In this document: positions 49,070 to 60,800 of the stretch, one piece after another | Layout of the letters: every line of letters begins with the position of its first letter | Numbering within the stretch: position 1 is the stretch's first letter | DNA from: Owenia fusiformis | Taxonomy: Eukaryota > Annelida > Polychaeta > Sabellida > Oweniidae | Length of the DNA: 64,000 bases | Assembly (NCBI GenBank): GCA_903813345.2 | Contig: CAIIXF020000007.1 | Coordinates: 35,122,538-35,186,537 of the forward strand | Direction: 5' to 3' | Notes under the pieces: generated by a model | Told to the model about the DNA's origin: nothing | What the model saw: only the letters and a program-made list of their open reading frames with translations | Databases searched by the model: none | Translations under genes and position numbers: made by a program

Positions 49070-52000
49070 CTATAAGCCAAACCTTTCAGCTCTTTTCTGT
49101 TTCTTTATCTACAATAAAAGATGGCAGTGTAGTATTATCATAGAGCTCTGCTACGAGTACGAGCACTGTATAAATGTTCTAGTACTTATTTCAATAACCC
49201 TTGACTTTCCATCATATATTATAAGGTTGAAAGAGCACATAATTTGACTAATGAACTTCATCTAGGATCCAAACACTTGTAATTGACAGCAAATCTAAAA
49301 TATGTTCTACTCTAATCTACCAACCCCAATCTCAAACAAAAACTATAATTCCCTTTATCTTTAATCAATGTCATATCAATCCCCTTAATTTTCTTACAAT
49401 GTGCTCAATATGAGAGAGATGATGCCTTGACATATCTGATTCATTCAACTTAATTTCACTTTTCCAATGATGTACAACTTGACAACATGTTGGAAAGTCT
49501 ATTTGATATCATGAGTAGTATGATTAAGATTGACAACCTGAAAAGACTGGTAAAACTAATGGGTTCCAGGAAACTGGGCATGTAAGACATGGCTATTTGG
49601 AAGAGCACTCGCCTGGATAGTAGGCAGTTGTGGGTTTGATTCCAATGGGGTGGACTTTTAAACAATGGCCCTTAGCACAGGGTTTCATTAGCTATAAAGA
49701 AGAGGAACTGAATATTCTGTATTTTAAAATGAAGTTGGCTGTGAGCACCCTGTATTCTATGAAGAAATGGACTGAACACCCTGTATTTTACTAAGGATTT
49801 AGTAATAGTAAGTCAACTTACTGCTATTTCATCTGCACTGTTAGTGTTTGATTTTGTATTTGGACCTGTTATCACTGTACCAAAACGTTCTTTCCTCTTC
49901 AGAATCTTATCAGCTGTTTCAAGCTTAAATATAAATATAAATTAATTTAATAATATATATTCACCTAACAAAGTGTATGAAACTTTGGTTGCCTCAATTA
50001 CATCATTTTTGTTCTTAGCAATAGAATTGGAAAAAGTGCCAAAAAAGTACAGATAAATTCAGATACTGTCCCCTAAACATGTAGTTTTATTTGTGGTATC
50101 ATAAACAGTAAAGTATAGTTTGTACTGCTTACCTTTGAAAGTGATGAGGACACGGTCACACCAAATCTCTCTGCTCTAGATTTGAGTTTTTGAATATCGG
50201 CATCCTGAAAACCATGGAGACAAGCCTATTGTTAAAATATTTGAAGGAAACATATTACAAAATTCTGCATTTCTATTATGCTCATTAAGACGGAGAGATT
50301 AACAAGAAATGTAATCAATTAAGATAAAACAAGGCATTGACATGCAAAATGTCACCACTAACCATTTGTTACAGACACTGACCACCAAACACCAACTGCC
50401 AGATGCTGTCCAAAAAATGTTGGAGACAGTTACAATATGTCCCCACTTCTGGCTATATAGCTTCAAGAAATGTGTCATGGTATTGACATAGAATATATCA
50501 ACAAGTGCACCGAATAAAGCAGTGGGAAAATACTTGAAAACAATTGCAAGCAAAATAAGAATTTTTCACAGTGAAAATATTTACTTTTTCTTATTAAAAT
50601 GAAGGAGTTTTAGAAAGTAAAAAATTTAATTTTTATGATGTTTCCAAATATTTGCTATTTTGTGTTTTCTAAAGGCTGTGATTTGCATTTTGTCATAATG
50701 GGTTGATGCTTTTTTATAACTATAACTATAACAAATATTTTAACTGTCAGTAGAAAGTAAATCATCAAACATCAAATTACACTAATGAGTGAATATATTT
50801 ATTAAATACACACTATCTGTGATAATGAATCCTTGTAATACATATCAGATCAAAATATTAATCTCATGTCATAATAATGAAATGTAAATAAGACAGTAAT
50901 GATATAAATGATCAATAAAATACCATTTACCGTAATACTGATATAGCTTTTCATAAAAATTGCATTCCGATAGATTTATTCTACAATGATGAACTGGCAA
51001 TGCTTTAGAACAGCATGCATAACTGAATAGTTAAAAAACCACCTCCTTGAAAGATTATATACAGAGCGATGTTTTCACTAGAATTTCTCACAACAGACTA
51101 AATAAATTAAAACAACAGGCAAAATTAATGGAAATCATAAATTTAATATGGAAAAGCTGAAAACGTCCCAAACAGGCGATTTTGTGAAAACAACCGGTGA
51201 AAATCGCCTGTTGCCTGCTGCTGAAACCACTGCAGAGTGAACACAAGTTGAAAAAAAAAAAATGAGATGGCCATGGGATAATGCAAGTTACCTTGGGGAC
51301 GGTACCACTGGTAGGTGAGGTTGTTGGAGATGTAACTGGAAGACCAAATCTCTCAGCGCGTGACTTTAACTTCTCATCGCTGGAAACCTAGATAGAAAAA
51401 AAAAAAAGATAAAAAAAAGTTAGAAAAGATTGAAACAGTTTTAGCACAAATGGCTAGCAGGATTTTTCCACTCAGGATATTTGGGTATTAAGTTCAGAAT
51501 TCTCATTTTGGCTGTTCCAGACCAGAAATCCCCATACCTGGTCAAATAATTTCAATTTTATGAACTTCTCAATTAATATCAGGATACAAAATTTTTAATT
51601 ATCAGCTAGACACTGGAAATGAGATGTTGGCTGGGAAGATCATTTATATACATGGATGCTTGTGTCTGACTAGTTTGTGAATTCTTTCAGTTTATCAAAA
51701 TATAATTGATGGTTCACTCACCTTAGATGCAGACTGTGGACTCTTTACTGGAAGTCCAAATCTAGAAAAAATAAAAAATCATGTTTACAGTTATATATAT
51801 TCTTCTCTTAATTTCTGGGAAAGCACAGGTTAATATTATGAAAGCCCCAAATTTTCCATCCTCCTAAGCAGGTGTCCAGAATCTGTACCTCCTTCTTCCC
51901 CCTGCTAAAACCAATTTGGAAGCGCCCGATTAAACTGAATCACGTGATCTTATTATGTGCAATGACTTATACATGATTTCTGTCGACAGCCAATCAGATT

Positions 52001-55000
52001 GCGAGTTCTTAATCGGGGAAATGCTTACTGCTTATCGCAGGGGGTAAAGAAAGAATATATTCTGGATTTTGAAGCCCTGTGATCGGAGGATGCAAATTTT
52101 CAAAAAATTGTAAGAACCAATTTTTACCTTATTACATTTCTGAAGAATTTTTTGACTATTTGTATATTACACTAGTATGCAAACTCAAAGTAATAGGCGC
52201 ATGTATCTCATAATCCATAAATACAAGGTCAAATACCTTTCTGCTCTCTGTAGCTTTTTATCAGTATCTGTAGGAGGGAGTCCAAATTTCTGTGCCCTGA
52301 GTTTCTGCTTCTGAAATCCAAAAATATAAAACTTTTCAATTTTGGTCTAAATAGTTTTCAAACATATATCCCTTTACTGATATGATATTATTTTAAGATG
52401 AAACATGATAAAACATTTCAGTGTCTTTCTTTTTTTGATATTAAATGTCTTGTAAAATGCATTGGGTTTTTCTTCAATGCTACAAGCGGGGTGATAAATA
52501 TATGTAATATTATGTAACTCAGTGGGTTATGAAGCATGTATCTTACCTCAGCATCTGTTAGTTCTGCAGTTGCCTTTAGTTTTACAGCTTTGTGTTCTTC
52601 TGTGCTTCTAAAATACACATTGAAATACATGTCAAATATAAACAATTTCCTGGCATCTGTGATGCTTATTCCACTTCATTTATGTAAATAAATTTTCAAT
52701 TTCAAAAGCTACAAGTGTGTCCAATTTTACCAAATATAACAAAAGCCCACAGACAAACAGTTTTAAAGAGACTGACAACCACATTTCGAGAGATCAACCA
52801 AATGAATGTCTTGCCAGGTGAACTAGCTGCTACAAACTAATACTTACATTTATATCTGCGTCCTTTACACATTGTCAAAATTATCTATCCAACAATTAAT
52901 ATAATAGGCTTTGTAAGAAAAATGTTACATTTTTGCCTGCTATTTTGCAAGATTGACCACTATTACTTAATCAAGGCAAATCTATTACAGTGTCTATTAA
53001 CTTACGGAGATCCTGGTTCAACGTTTGGTTTAGCTTCAGTAGGTTGATCTGATACCACTGGAGTTTCAGTAACAGTCTCATCATCTCCTTTCAACAACTC
53101 TTCTTCATCTGTAACACAAATATGATATACCTGAACATCGTTAATACAAGCATATACCAGGTCGTTCAATAAGTTCACTGAAAAATACTCTCATTTCAAA
53201 GATTCTTGATATTTTCTCATGAAAGTTTCACACAATGTATAACAAATGCTTTCTGATTGATTCTTAAAATATCAGCATCTCTAATTTGATTGGTCAAAAA
53301 TAAGGGTTACTTTGGTAACTTGCTTTATGGGTAGGTGGGGCACTTTTTGGTCAAATTAGAGATGCTGATATCTAAAGAATCAATCAGAAAGTATATTTTA
53401 TTCATTGTGTGAAAATCAAAAATCATTGAAATGAGAGCATTTTTCCGTGAACCTGTTGAACGACCTGGTACTTTCGCAAACATGTCAACAACACAGTATT
53501 AAAGAGAGTAATGAAAATGTATGGTATGACATACATCATTAACATCACCAGGAGTATAACCCATTATCACATAACCATTATCACATAACAAGGCTTAATA
53601 GTCATGGTATTACCAACATGATAATTTAAATCAGTTCCATAAATTGTTACATTGGTAAGGTTTTTGTCTGCTAATTCAAAATCATACCTATGAACAATGT
53701 ATGTTCAAGGTATAAATTCTAAATCAGCCCAACCATTATTTAGGTCAGATAACATAAGAATCTTGTGTGTACTCCCCTCCCCTTTTTGCCACTGAGAAAG
53801 TGGGTGTTGAATGACTGCTTCAGAGTTTCACCTTCACAATGTGGTGCAAAGTTTCACCTTCACAATGTGGTGCAGAATGGTAAGTCCGATCCCGATGTCA
53901 TTTGTTTGGAACTTCTAAATATTTTTTCAATTCAAAGGTGATACTCTCAAAGATGTTCATTTTCCATAAAGTTCATGGTAACATGACTTTGAAATATTCT
54001 TTTTTGAAGTATTTCCATTTACAGAGGTGTTTAATTTTACTTTTTTTACTGTTTCTATGACATTTCATGTTATTATTTAGACACTGGATAATATTTGGAA
54101 TTCCATGAAAATCAATGCTACAATTAAAGAGATACATACCTACACCTTCATCTAATATGGCATCATCTTTTACAGTGTCTGGGGCTGTATCAGCTGAAAG
54201 TGAAAAGTAAAATCAATTTCTTTGATTGTTTTCTTTTTTCTTTATAAGTTATTATTACGACCACAAATTGGCATGTACAGGGTGTCCCGAAAGTATGGGG
54301 CCCCCCTATGCAGACATATACCAATGTCTCCCTAGTATGTGTCATATATCATTTTAAAGCTTATCCAAAGTTACATTGATTTGCCAAGTATCATGGTTCA
54401 ACTCACAAATGGTAAAAAGTTACAGGCATTATACTTTACATTATACTACCATACTTTCGGGACACCCTGTATTGTTGTGCAGTCCTTGTTAAAAACAATG
54501 TCTAAGTTTGCATTACTTTTATCATCAGCTATCTAGTGTCAAGAATGTAAATGTTATAGCGTTACAAAGAATTGGAGTATTCACCTTTCCCCAAAGTCCA
54601 AAGTGTACTCATTTGACCGCTGCGCTGATTGGACGATGAAAATCAATGACGTCAAAGCAGGGCACATTTCGCGCCAAAACTTCAATTTGTATTAGATCGC
54701 CGATTGAGTAAAATAGATCTCATTATAAAATGATAACAAAACTAAGTGAAATATATTTTTCTGACTATTTTGTCTTAAGCTATGTCTTAAATACACCATC
54801 AGGTAAATCAAACCATAGAAATAATTGTGATACGAGTGCTCATCTTTGAACAAAGTGAATCCAACTACGCAAACCAAAGATTGACAGTCATTCAAACAAT
54901 AAGCCTGTATGGATTAGGAATATACATTTATCATGATTATTCAATTAAATAGTTCATTATGTTTCTATTAAAAAGTATATGAAGAACAGTTTTAAATGTC

Positions 55001-58000
55001 AGAGTCCACTTGCATTTTTCTCATCGGGTTGCCCAAATAATTTGCGATTGCTCATGGTCAAATTATATATTGAAGTAAATAATATTCATCATACTGTACT
55101 AGTTTGCATTTTAACTGCAATTCAAAGCTTAATTACAGGAAATTCTTTAAAAATCATGCAGTTTTTTATCATTCTGAACACTTTTCGTATGATTTTTTTG
55201 CCAAAACTGTCAAAAAGCTACCCCTTAGTAAAACCGCTCCCCCAGGTAAATCCTGACTACGGGCTAAGTGAATTGCCAGAGTTTCTCTCTTGTAGGTCTA
55301 CGTCCAAAATCCTGATAGTTCTCTAAAAAGATCGATATTTATAAGAACGCCCATGGGCTTTTCAAGAGATAAATCTCTTCAAATAGACGATCGTGGGTAA
55401 AACAAGCAACTCTGGTACATTGTCTCAAAGCATACATGAACGGCTTTAACATTGTTCAATGAAATTAGTCATCACACATGTAACCATTGTCAAATTCTTT
55501 GCATGGCAGACATAAAAGTAACATTTTCATGTGGTATAATAGTTGGCTGAACGTAAGTGAAAATAACGCACCGTTGGCCCAAATTTGAGAGTCGAATACT
55601 TTTTCTTCAAGGTTAAGTCGTATCCCCTTTTCACCCCATGAGAAAATATTACACGAACTTAAGATTACCATGAGATGTTGACATTTTGACAGATGAGAAC
55701 TAAACATGGGGTTTTGTACAATCGACGTAATTTGAAAATGTACAGGAAACATTGGACTCTTCACATTAATATTTCTCTATTTATTTGATTTCCCAGAACA
55801 ATATAAAGAAGGGGCAATAAAGACGTGAGTATAATTAATTCAATTCCATGACATTTATCATAAATATTATTACTACTCAACATAATTTGACAATAGAATT
55901 AACCCGTTTCTGTCACGATTCACATTGACTCCTAATGTGTTTAGATTTTCCCGCGAAAATCTGCCCTACTCTGACGTCAGAGATTTCAGATTTGCTAATT
56001 ATAATATTCATGAGCTGACTTTGGGGAAAGGTGAATACTTGGGGATTTACACAGTAAGCCCATATGTGCAAATTTGCCCTAGCTAACCTGGATTCCCAAT
56101 GTGCTCCTGTAGTCTTTCCACTAACTCTGTTTTGTTCCCTGAGAGGGGTAGGCCTCTTTCCTTCAATTCTTTTTTCAAGTCTGCAACCTAGAAACAAAAG
56201 AGTTTGACAGAGTCTATAGATATTAATTATTATAGTCATACAAAGCTATTTTACTTATACATTATAACAATGATGTGTTGATCTATCTGGCTTGTTTTTG
56301 ATATTGTTTTTATGACATGGATTTCCTGTATATTTCTGCATCTTTGACAGTTTTACAGTCATACTATCAATTATGTTATCAATATTTATCACATCTTCCC
56401 GAGAATATAATACTAAATGTCATTGGACATTTTTGTGACTTGTTTCCTTTCAAATGTGGCAAATATGTTTATGGATTTGTGGCGTTTAGATTTTAAGGTT
56501 ATGAATTATGTCCATTGGTCAGCCAGGTTCATTAAATGATATTACAGTAAAATCTGTCTCTAGTGGACACCCTACCTTCAAACATACTCTACTGATTTCA
56601 GTATAAATTACCCTTTCTGTAATGAACACCAACACTGAGCATTTATATCTTCGCATAAAATGTTAAATATACACAGCTTTTACTGTATATGACCTTGACA
56701 TCAAAGTATTAGTGAAAATGGAGCAAGTGCCTGTTTAACACTTCAAAAAATCAGATGAGAATAATCTACCAGGATTATAGAATCTTAAGAACGGGGGAAA
56801 ATGAGATGTACACTTCAGCCCTGGAGAAGAATAAATGAGAAATATGTTTTTTAAGCATGGACAGAGGTCATAAAAGTAATTTCGGAAAAATTTGAGTTCT
56901 TCAAATACTGTATGCCAGGTATATTTCGATGCTATTTATTTCGCAAAATTTGAGAAACTTCATTATTCTCTAAATCCTCAAGCTTTGTAAATTTAAGTAA
57001 CCTTAGACCCCCTGAACTTTTGACACAAACAATGGTTCAATTATGTACAGTAATCCTATCTACCCAATAGGGATGTCACAATTTCCCCATATTTTTCCGT
57101 CCCTCAGGACTTTGGTTTCGGGACGGGACAACCCTTGTGTACCGAAGATTTCGGTCCATGTTCAGAGTCTATTTCTCCTATATGACCACGCTGCATAGGC
57201 AAAACCGGAAATAGACGGAAAATGTAAGTTGTTGAACTGTTTTAAACTCATTAACTATTTTATTGGTTATGCCCCACCCGAATGTCCCGTCCCGAAATAG
57301 ATAATTCCCGTCCCATCCCAAAATAAAATAAATCAGCCCTTATTTGTTAAAGGCTATTTACAAACTTCCATCTTCAATCAGCATAGGTCGGGGAACATTG
57401 TATAAAAAATTGGGTCGAGTTCTGTATGATTGCACCCCACTGGCCCATAATATTTGTGTAATTCTGACCATGAGTAGGTATTTTATCCTAGAATTGTGAC
57501 TCCTCTTGACTTTACACAAACACAGGCTTTGCTGTAGATGTGTTTACCGTGAGTGAAATATATAAAATAATCTGATTGGTTTAGATCATTCGTGTGCATA
57601 ATCCCGCATGCGTGCCATCTGTGCCAGATATTTTTCTATTACTTTTTTCATTCCATGGGAATTTGTGTTTTACACGAGTTGCTTGAAACGAAAAAAGATA
57701 GCGGAAGGATAAATATTTAACAGGTAAACTCACATCGATATTTTAGAGATTTTGCCTATATTAGCAAAACTTTTGCTTTATTTGTGTATTCTATCCATGT
57801 AATAAGAGTCTTAGGCTTCTATTGGCGAATACGTTTCAGGAGGAACACTCAATTTATTTTGAAAAACCAATTCTTTTTTTATATGTTTAGCCTATAATTC
57901 TTTAGACTATATCCTCTAGTCTGACATTTTTTTGAAATTTGGAATGAAAATATTCAGACTATAGCCCACACATGTTAAAATTTGGGATTGAAAATTTATT

Positions 58001-59572
58001 TGTTTACATAGGAAGTGCCATTCAAAATGGCCGACTGGGTAAATTAATTTGCATATTTGTTACTTCCCCTAGCTTTATTTCCATTTGACAATATGCTGTG
58101 TTACTTTTTACAGCATTTAATTGTACCTTACTACTTAATTGAATTGTTATAATGCTTATTTTTGGGAAGTGAAGTTTCCTAAAATTGATAATAGTTTGCA
58201 GGAAATTTCCTGTTTTTTCCCACAGGAGGGACATAATGATCAATAGACTGAATTCTCAGGAAATTCAGTCAATTGGATATAGACTAATAATTCTTACTGC
58301 AACGGGTGAAATGAAGAAAAAAAGAAAACATTTATCTTTGAGGTTCCAAAATTTTGTTACCAAAATGAACCGTTCTAGTAACCAGCATAATCGAGTGGAT
58401 CACCAATGTACTTTACAAGCTTATCTTTTTGCAACGCATTTCCTACTTTTATTGCAATACGTAATAACTGTTATACCACTCTAAGTCAGATTACAGTTGT
58501 ATAACATGGGTCTATAACAACGATATACAGTGGAGAGTGGTAGGGCGAAGGGGTGTAACGTCGACACCGTTTTGGGGTAACTTCGACATGTGGGGTAACT
58601 TCGACACCTTGTTGTTTATTTGCTCTAATTTCCGATCTAGGGGGAAGCCATGTTTTTTTTCTCGCATGGATCGAGATCTCGCGAGATTTTAATTTTTCCA
58701 GAAATCAAACATGGCGGAAAACGGAAATTCTACTTCTAATACGTAAGTGTCGAAGTTACCCCATCTATTATGTCGACATTACCCCACACGTCGACATTAC
58801 ACTCCTTCGCCCTATATCGTCATCGTATACAACTCCTCCGTATACACTCCAGCGTATACCACTGTAGAAGTGCATTCTGGGAACTAATGAATATTGACCG
58901 AAGAACGTCAGGTGTATGTTTTGTTACACATGATTTCCTAGAATCAAGTCATAAATGGATCGAGATCAACATCGGCATTACTGAGTTGGCTATGGGATAT
59001 TTTTATGGTTTTTATAATTGTTATGATTGTGTTTGAATCAACTGTAATTGAACTTAGAATGGCATAATAAGATTATATAATTGTTCATTCTGTATATCGT
59101 TCATTTTATACTCTCGTGAGAATATAATATATTCACTCGTTCGCTACGCTCACTTGTGAATATATTATATACTCACTCGAGTATAAACACGATATACAGA
59201 ATGAACCATTATATAACCTCATAGTCTAGAATATACGATTACAAGTATACCAGGAAACCGATTCACACAAAGGAAAAATTAGATGCACTAACTCTGGAAT
59301 TATTTTTGTATTATACATCAAAATTCGGATCGAATCCATTGTATAAAAAATAAAATTACGCGTGGGGGGCGATAATATGTGAAAACTAATATTTTTAATA
59401 TTGTGATGGCGATTACTGACACATCGGACGATAAACGTTAAAAAACCAATGCACAGAACCATCAGCATAGTTTGTTCGTACTATATAACGTTGCTTATAG
59501 TATATCAGTACAATCAAAAGTGGATAATATTACCTTTAGCTTGCTCAAATCTTTCCCTCCGAATGCCGCCAT
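49070..59572 (-). CDS. SARNP: SARNP / Tho1 / CIP29, SAP-domain mRNP protein (11 exons, 259 aa)
   Basis: SARNP works in nuclear mRNP assembly and export with the helicase DDX39B/UAP56 and TREX. Exons: 59572-59534, 56187-56088, 54193-54140, 53108-53006, 52607-52547, 52310-52237, 51761-51722, 51387-51292, 50204-50133, 49923-49822, 49108-49070. They total 780 bp with consistent phases. The SAP domain spans about residues 9-43 (LSKLKVADLKKELKERGLPL) across the exon 1/2 junction. An acidic linker covers about 47-115. Six RFG-type motifs follow: RAQKFG 124-129, RAERFG 141-146, 167-172 and 199-204, RKERFG 223-228, and RAERFG 253-258 next to the C terminus. The last exon ends AERFGL-stop, like human AERFGIA. 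Human SARNP has 210 aa with about five such motifs, so this copy is longer. Exon 10 has the weakest acceptor (TTTAAG); the others are good. Confidence 0.93.
49590..49660 (+). repeat. tRNA-derived SINE head
   Basis: TGGCTATTTGGAAGAGCACT is an A-box-like stretch. GTGGGTTTGATTCCAAT about 35 bp later is a near-consensus B box (GGTTCGATTCC). There is no cloverleaf acceptor stem, so this is a SINE promoter and not a tRNA gene. It lies antisense in the SARNP intron before the last exon. Confidence 0.7.
50327..50460 (+). repeat. Dispersed repeat, copy 2 (pair with 13155)
   Basis: Same order of blocks as the 13155 copy (CATGCAAAATGTCACCA, TTTGTTACAGACAC, CTTCTGG), inside a SARNP intron. Confidence 0.65.
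51850..52100. mobile_element. MITE family D (CATCCTCC) in a SARNP intron
   Basis: The inverted arms share AAATTTTCCATCCTCC with the inverse of GGAGGATGCAAATTTT, TCCAGAAT, and CCCCCTGC with GCAGGGGG. The centre contains CACGTG. A short relative lies at 63257-63333. Confidence 0.7.
53157..53468. mobile_element. MITE with CCAGGTCGTTCAA termini and TA duplication
   Basis: TA flanks both ends (53155-53156 and 53469-53470). The inverted arms run from CCAGGTCGTTCAATAAG through ACTCTCATTTCAA to TAGAGATGCTGATAT, about 130 bp each, leaving a short loop. Tc1/mariner-like TA target, no coding. In a SARNP intron. Confidence 0.85.
53824..53874. repeat. 26-bp-period tandem duplication
   Basis: AGTTTCACCTTCACAATGTG plus GTGCA is repeated perfectly after one extra base. 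Confidence 0.85.
54278..54469. mobile_element. 192-bp MITE with CAGGGTGTCCCGAAAGTATG termini
   Basis: Perfect inverted ends CAGGGTGTCCCGAAAGTATG and CATACTTTCGGGACACCCTG, each next to TA. This is the classic TA-target mariner-type MITE structure. It lies about 85 bp upstream (in gene orientation) of SARNP exon 3. Confidence 0.9.
54576..56039. mobile_element. 1.46-kb terminal-inverted-repeat element filling SARNP intron 2
   Basis: The left end AGTATTCACCTTTCCCCAAA and right end TTTGGGGAAAGGTGAATACT are perfect inverse copies. Similarity resumes inward around TGACGTCA (54647-54654 and 55972-55979), AGGGCA and TTTCGCG. There is no transposase; the interior is AT-rich. The right end stops about 50 bp before SARNP exon 2. 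Confidence 0.8.
57116..57297. repeat. Inverted repeat TTTCGGGACGGGACA
   Basis: A perfect 15-bp inverse pair is separated by about 150 bp, flanked by further GTCCC/GGGAC-rich sequence. It is likely the core of another MITE whose ends I could not define. Confidence 0.6.
58541..58813. mobile_element. Inverted-repeat element with iterated GGGGTAACTTCGACA
   Basis: Ends TAGGGCGAAGGGGTGTAACG and inverse CGACATTACACTCCTTCGCC. Each arm carries copies of GGGGTAACTTCGACA or its variant with ATGTCGAC, two on the left and two or three inverted on the right. The loop has a GATCGAGATCTCGCGAGAT palindrome. Confidence 0.8.
59073..59216. repeat. 144-bp palindrome
   Basis: ATTATATAATTGTTCATTCT... pairs with its inverse ending AGAATGAACCATTATATAA. 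The centre repeats the pattern (GAATATAATATATTCACTCG against TGTGAATATATTATAT). It could extrude as a cruciform. Confidence 0.8.
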
Positions 59573-59582
59573 ATTGATTTTT
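59534..59582 (-). promoter_or_regulatory. SARNP: SARNP start region with ATGGCGGC initiator context
   Basis: The start is ATCAATATGGCGGCATTC. The ATGGCGGC core resembles YY1/short-5'UTR initiator motifs often placed over start codons of housekeeping genes. The palindrome TCTGCGTTCGCAGA lies about 35 bp upstream. No TATA box is visible. Outer transposon repeats begin about 70 bp upstream, at 59644, leaving very little room for a promoter. Confidence 0.35.
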
Positions 59583-59643
59583 AGTGGTTACACTAAATCT
59601 GCGAACGCAGACTAATTTTAAGAACAAGCGTAATGCGAACACT

Positions 59644-60445
59644 TTCGGCCTTATTGGACCTTTTCATGGCGTAGAATAATGGAAATAACGTCACAGCGCA
59701 TGCGCGTAAATCGACATTTCATGGTCCAAAGATTTCAATGGAGAGCAGTCTTCATCAAAATTTAAAATCTTAATATCTTTTTAGCAAATCATTTATTTTC
59801 TTAGGATTCAACGGATCCTTGTTAGACCCGACGAAGTGTTCATTTTGATATATAAAACAGCAAAATCCATCCACAGATCTTTCGGCCTTTTAATGATTTA
59901 ATTTTCGGGATATTTTGCTAAAATCCCCCATTGGCCGCCATTATAAACTTTGAAAAAACCCAAATCCGCATCATTTCATATCATTCGTTAAGTGATCTAA
60001 ACAACTCCAATCGCTTAGGATTCAACGGATTCTAAGAGATCAAAGCTAATACAATATGTTGACAACCCCCGTTTCAATATTTGCCGCATAATCTTTCGGC
60101 CTTTTAGGTTATAAATTTGTCAATATTTTGATTTTCGACCATTAATGACGTACTTGGATCCGAGATTCATTGTCCCGGGATTCATGACGCTATTTCCATT
60201 ATTCTACGCCATGTTGTGATATCTATAGGCTTAACAGTGTAAACATCAATATTCTGGTGGATAAAATAAACATAAATATAAAACCCAAAATTTGGCCCAT
60301 ATTTGGAACAATAAGGCCCATTTTCTTGACAATTTGGCCTATAAACACTTAATGTTAAGTTATATATCTGCTTTTATTTGGGCTTATTAGCCTTTTGCAG
60401 ATTATTGACATAGACATAGACAATAAAAGGTCCAATAAGGCGGAA
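59644..60445. mobile_element. Outer inverted-repeat element at the SARNP promoter, hosting a nested element
   Basis: TTCGGCCTTATTGGACCTTT and the inverse AAAAGGTCCAATAAGGCGGA (one mismatch) bracket the region. The left end abuts the nested element at 59665. The right part contains GGCCCAT/GGCCTAT-rich sequence. Confidence 0.65.
59665..60213. mobile_element. Nested 549-bp element with CATGGCGTAGAATAATGGAA termini
   Basis: Perfect inverted ends CATGGCGTAGAATAATGGAA and TTCCATTATTCTACGCCATG. The interior carries a diverged direct duplication with a period of about 213 bp: TTAGGATTCAACGGAT at about 59802 and 60016, and ATCTTTCGGCCTTTTA at about 59878 and 60092. Non-coding. Confidence 0.8.
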
Positions 60446-60728
60446 TATGCCTACACAGATCCATAAAATGACGGGAATGAGAAATATTCGTGCACAGCCA
60501 CACATTGTTATTGATTTTGACGGACGTCAGGCTACCGTGTTGACGCTGTCGATTCATAAAATCATTACGTTCTTGTAGGCCTATACATACAAAACGTTTT
60601 CTTGGAAGGGGCCCAAAAGTATTTTTTCAGACCTGAAATACCGTTAATGGCCCCTGTTAGCCCCTGGTATGAATAGTATATGTATACACCCAAATTAGAA
60701 ATACATACGAAATACCAGGTTTTAAAGG

Positions 60729-60800
60729 GCAACAGAGGCGTAGCCAGCACTTGTCAAGGGGTGCGATTTGTTTTGCATCATTGCGAGCGAAGCGAGCCCC
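60729..60800 (+). repeat. GGCGTAGCCAG-terminus repeat, copy 2
   Basis: GAGGCGTAGCCAGCACTTGT, then CAAGGGGTGCGATTTG and GCATCATTGCGAG, match the 28955 copy in inverse orientation. Poly-G followed by TGCGATCGCAC at 60913-60935 may be the same family. Confidence 0.6.

Noticed and set aside
49590-49660. A functional tRNA gene
   Set aside because: A and B box-like sequences are present, but the acceptor stem and a convincing anticodon arm are not; it reads as a SINE head.
49813-49822. In-frame TGA shortly after SARNP exon 10, which could end the protein
   Set aside because: GCA|GTAAGTTGA is a strong donor, and an exon at 49108-49070 continues in frame with KRAERFGL-stop, exactly the conserved family C terminus.
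54647-54675. A CRE plus E2F cluster as an internal SARNP promoter
   Set aside because: The same sites recur inverted at 55950-55979 inside the other arm of a transposon, so they belong to the element and not to a gene-specific promoter.
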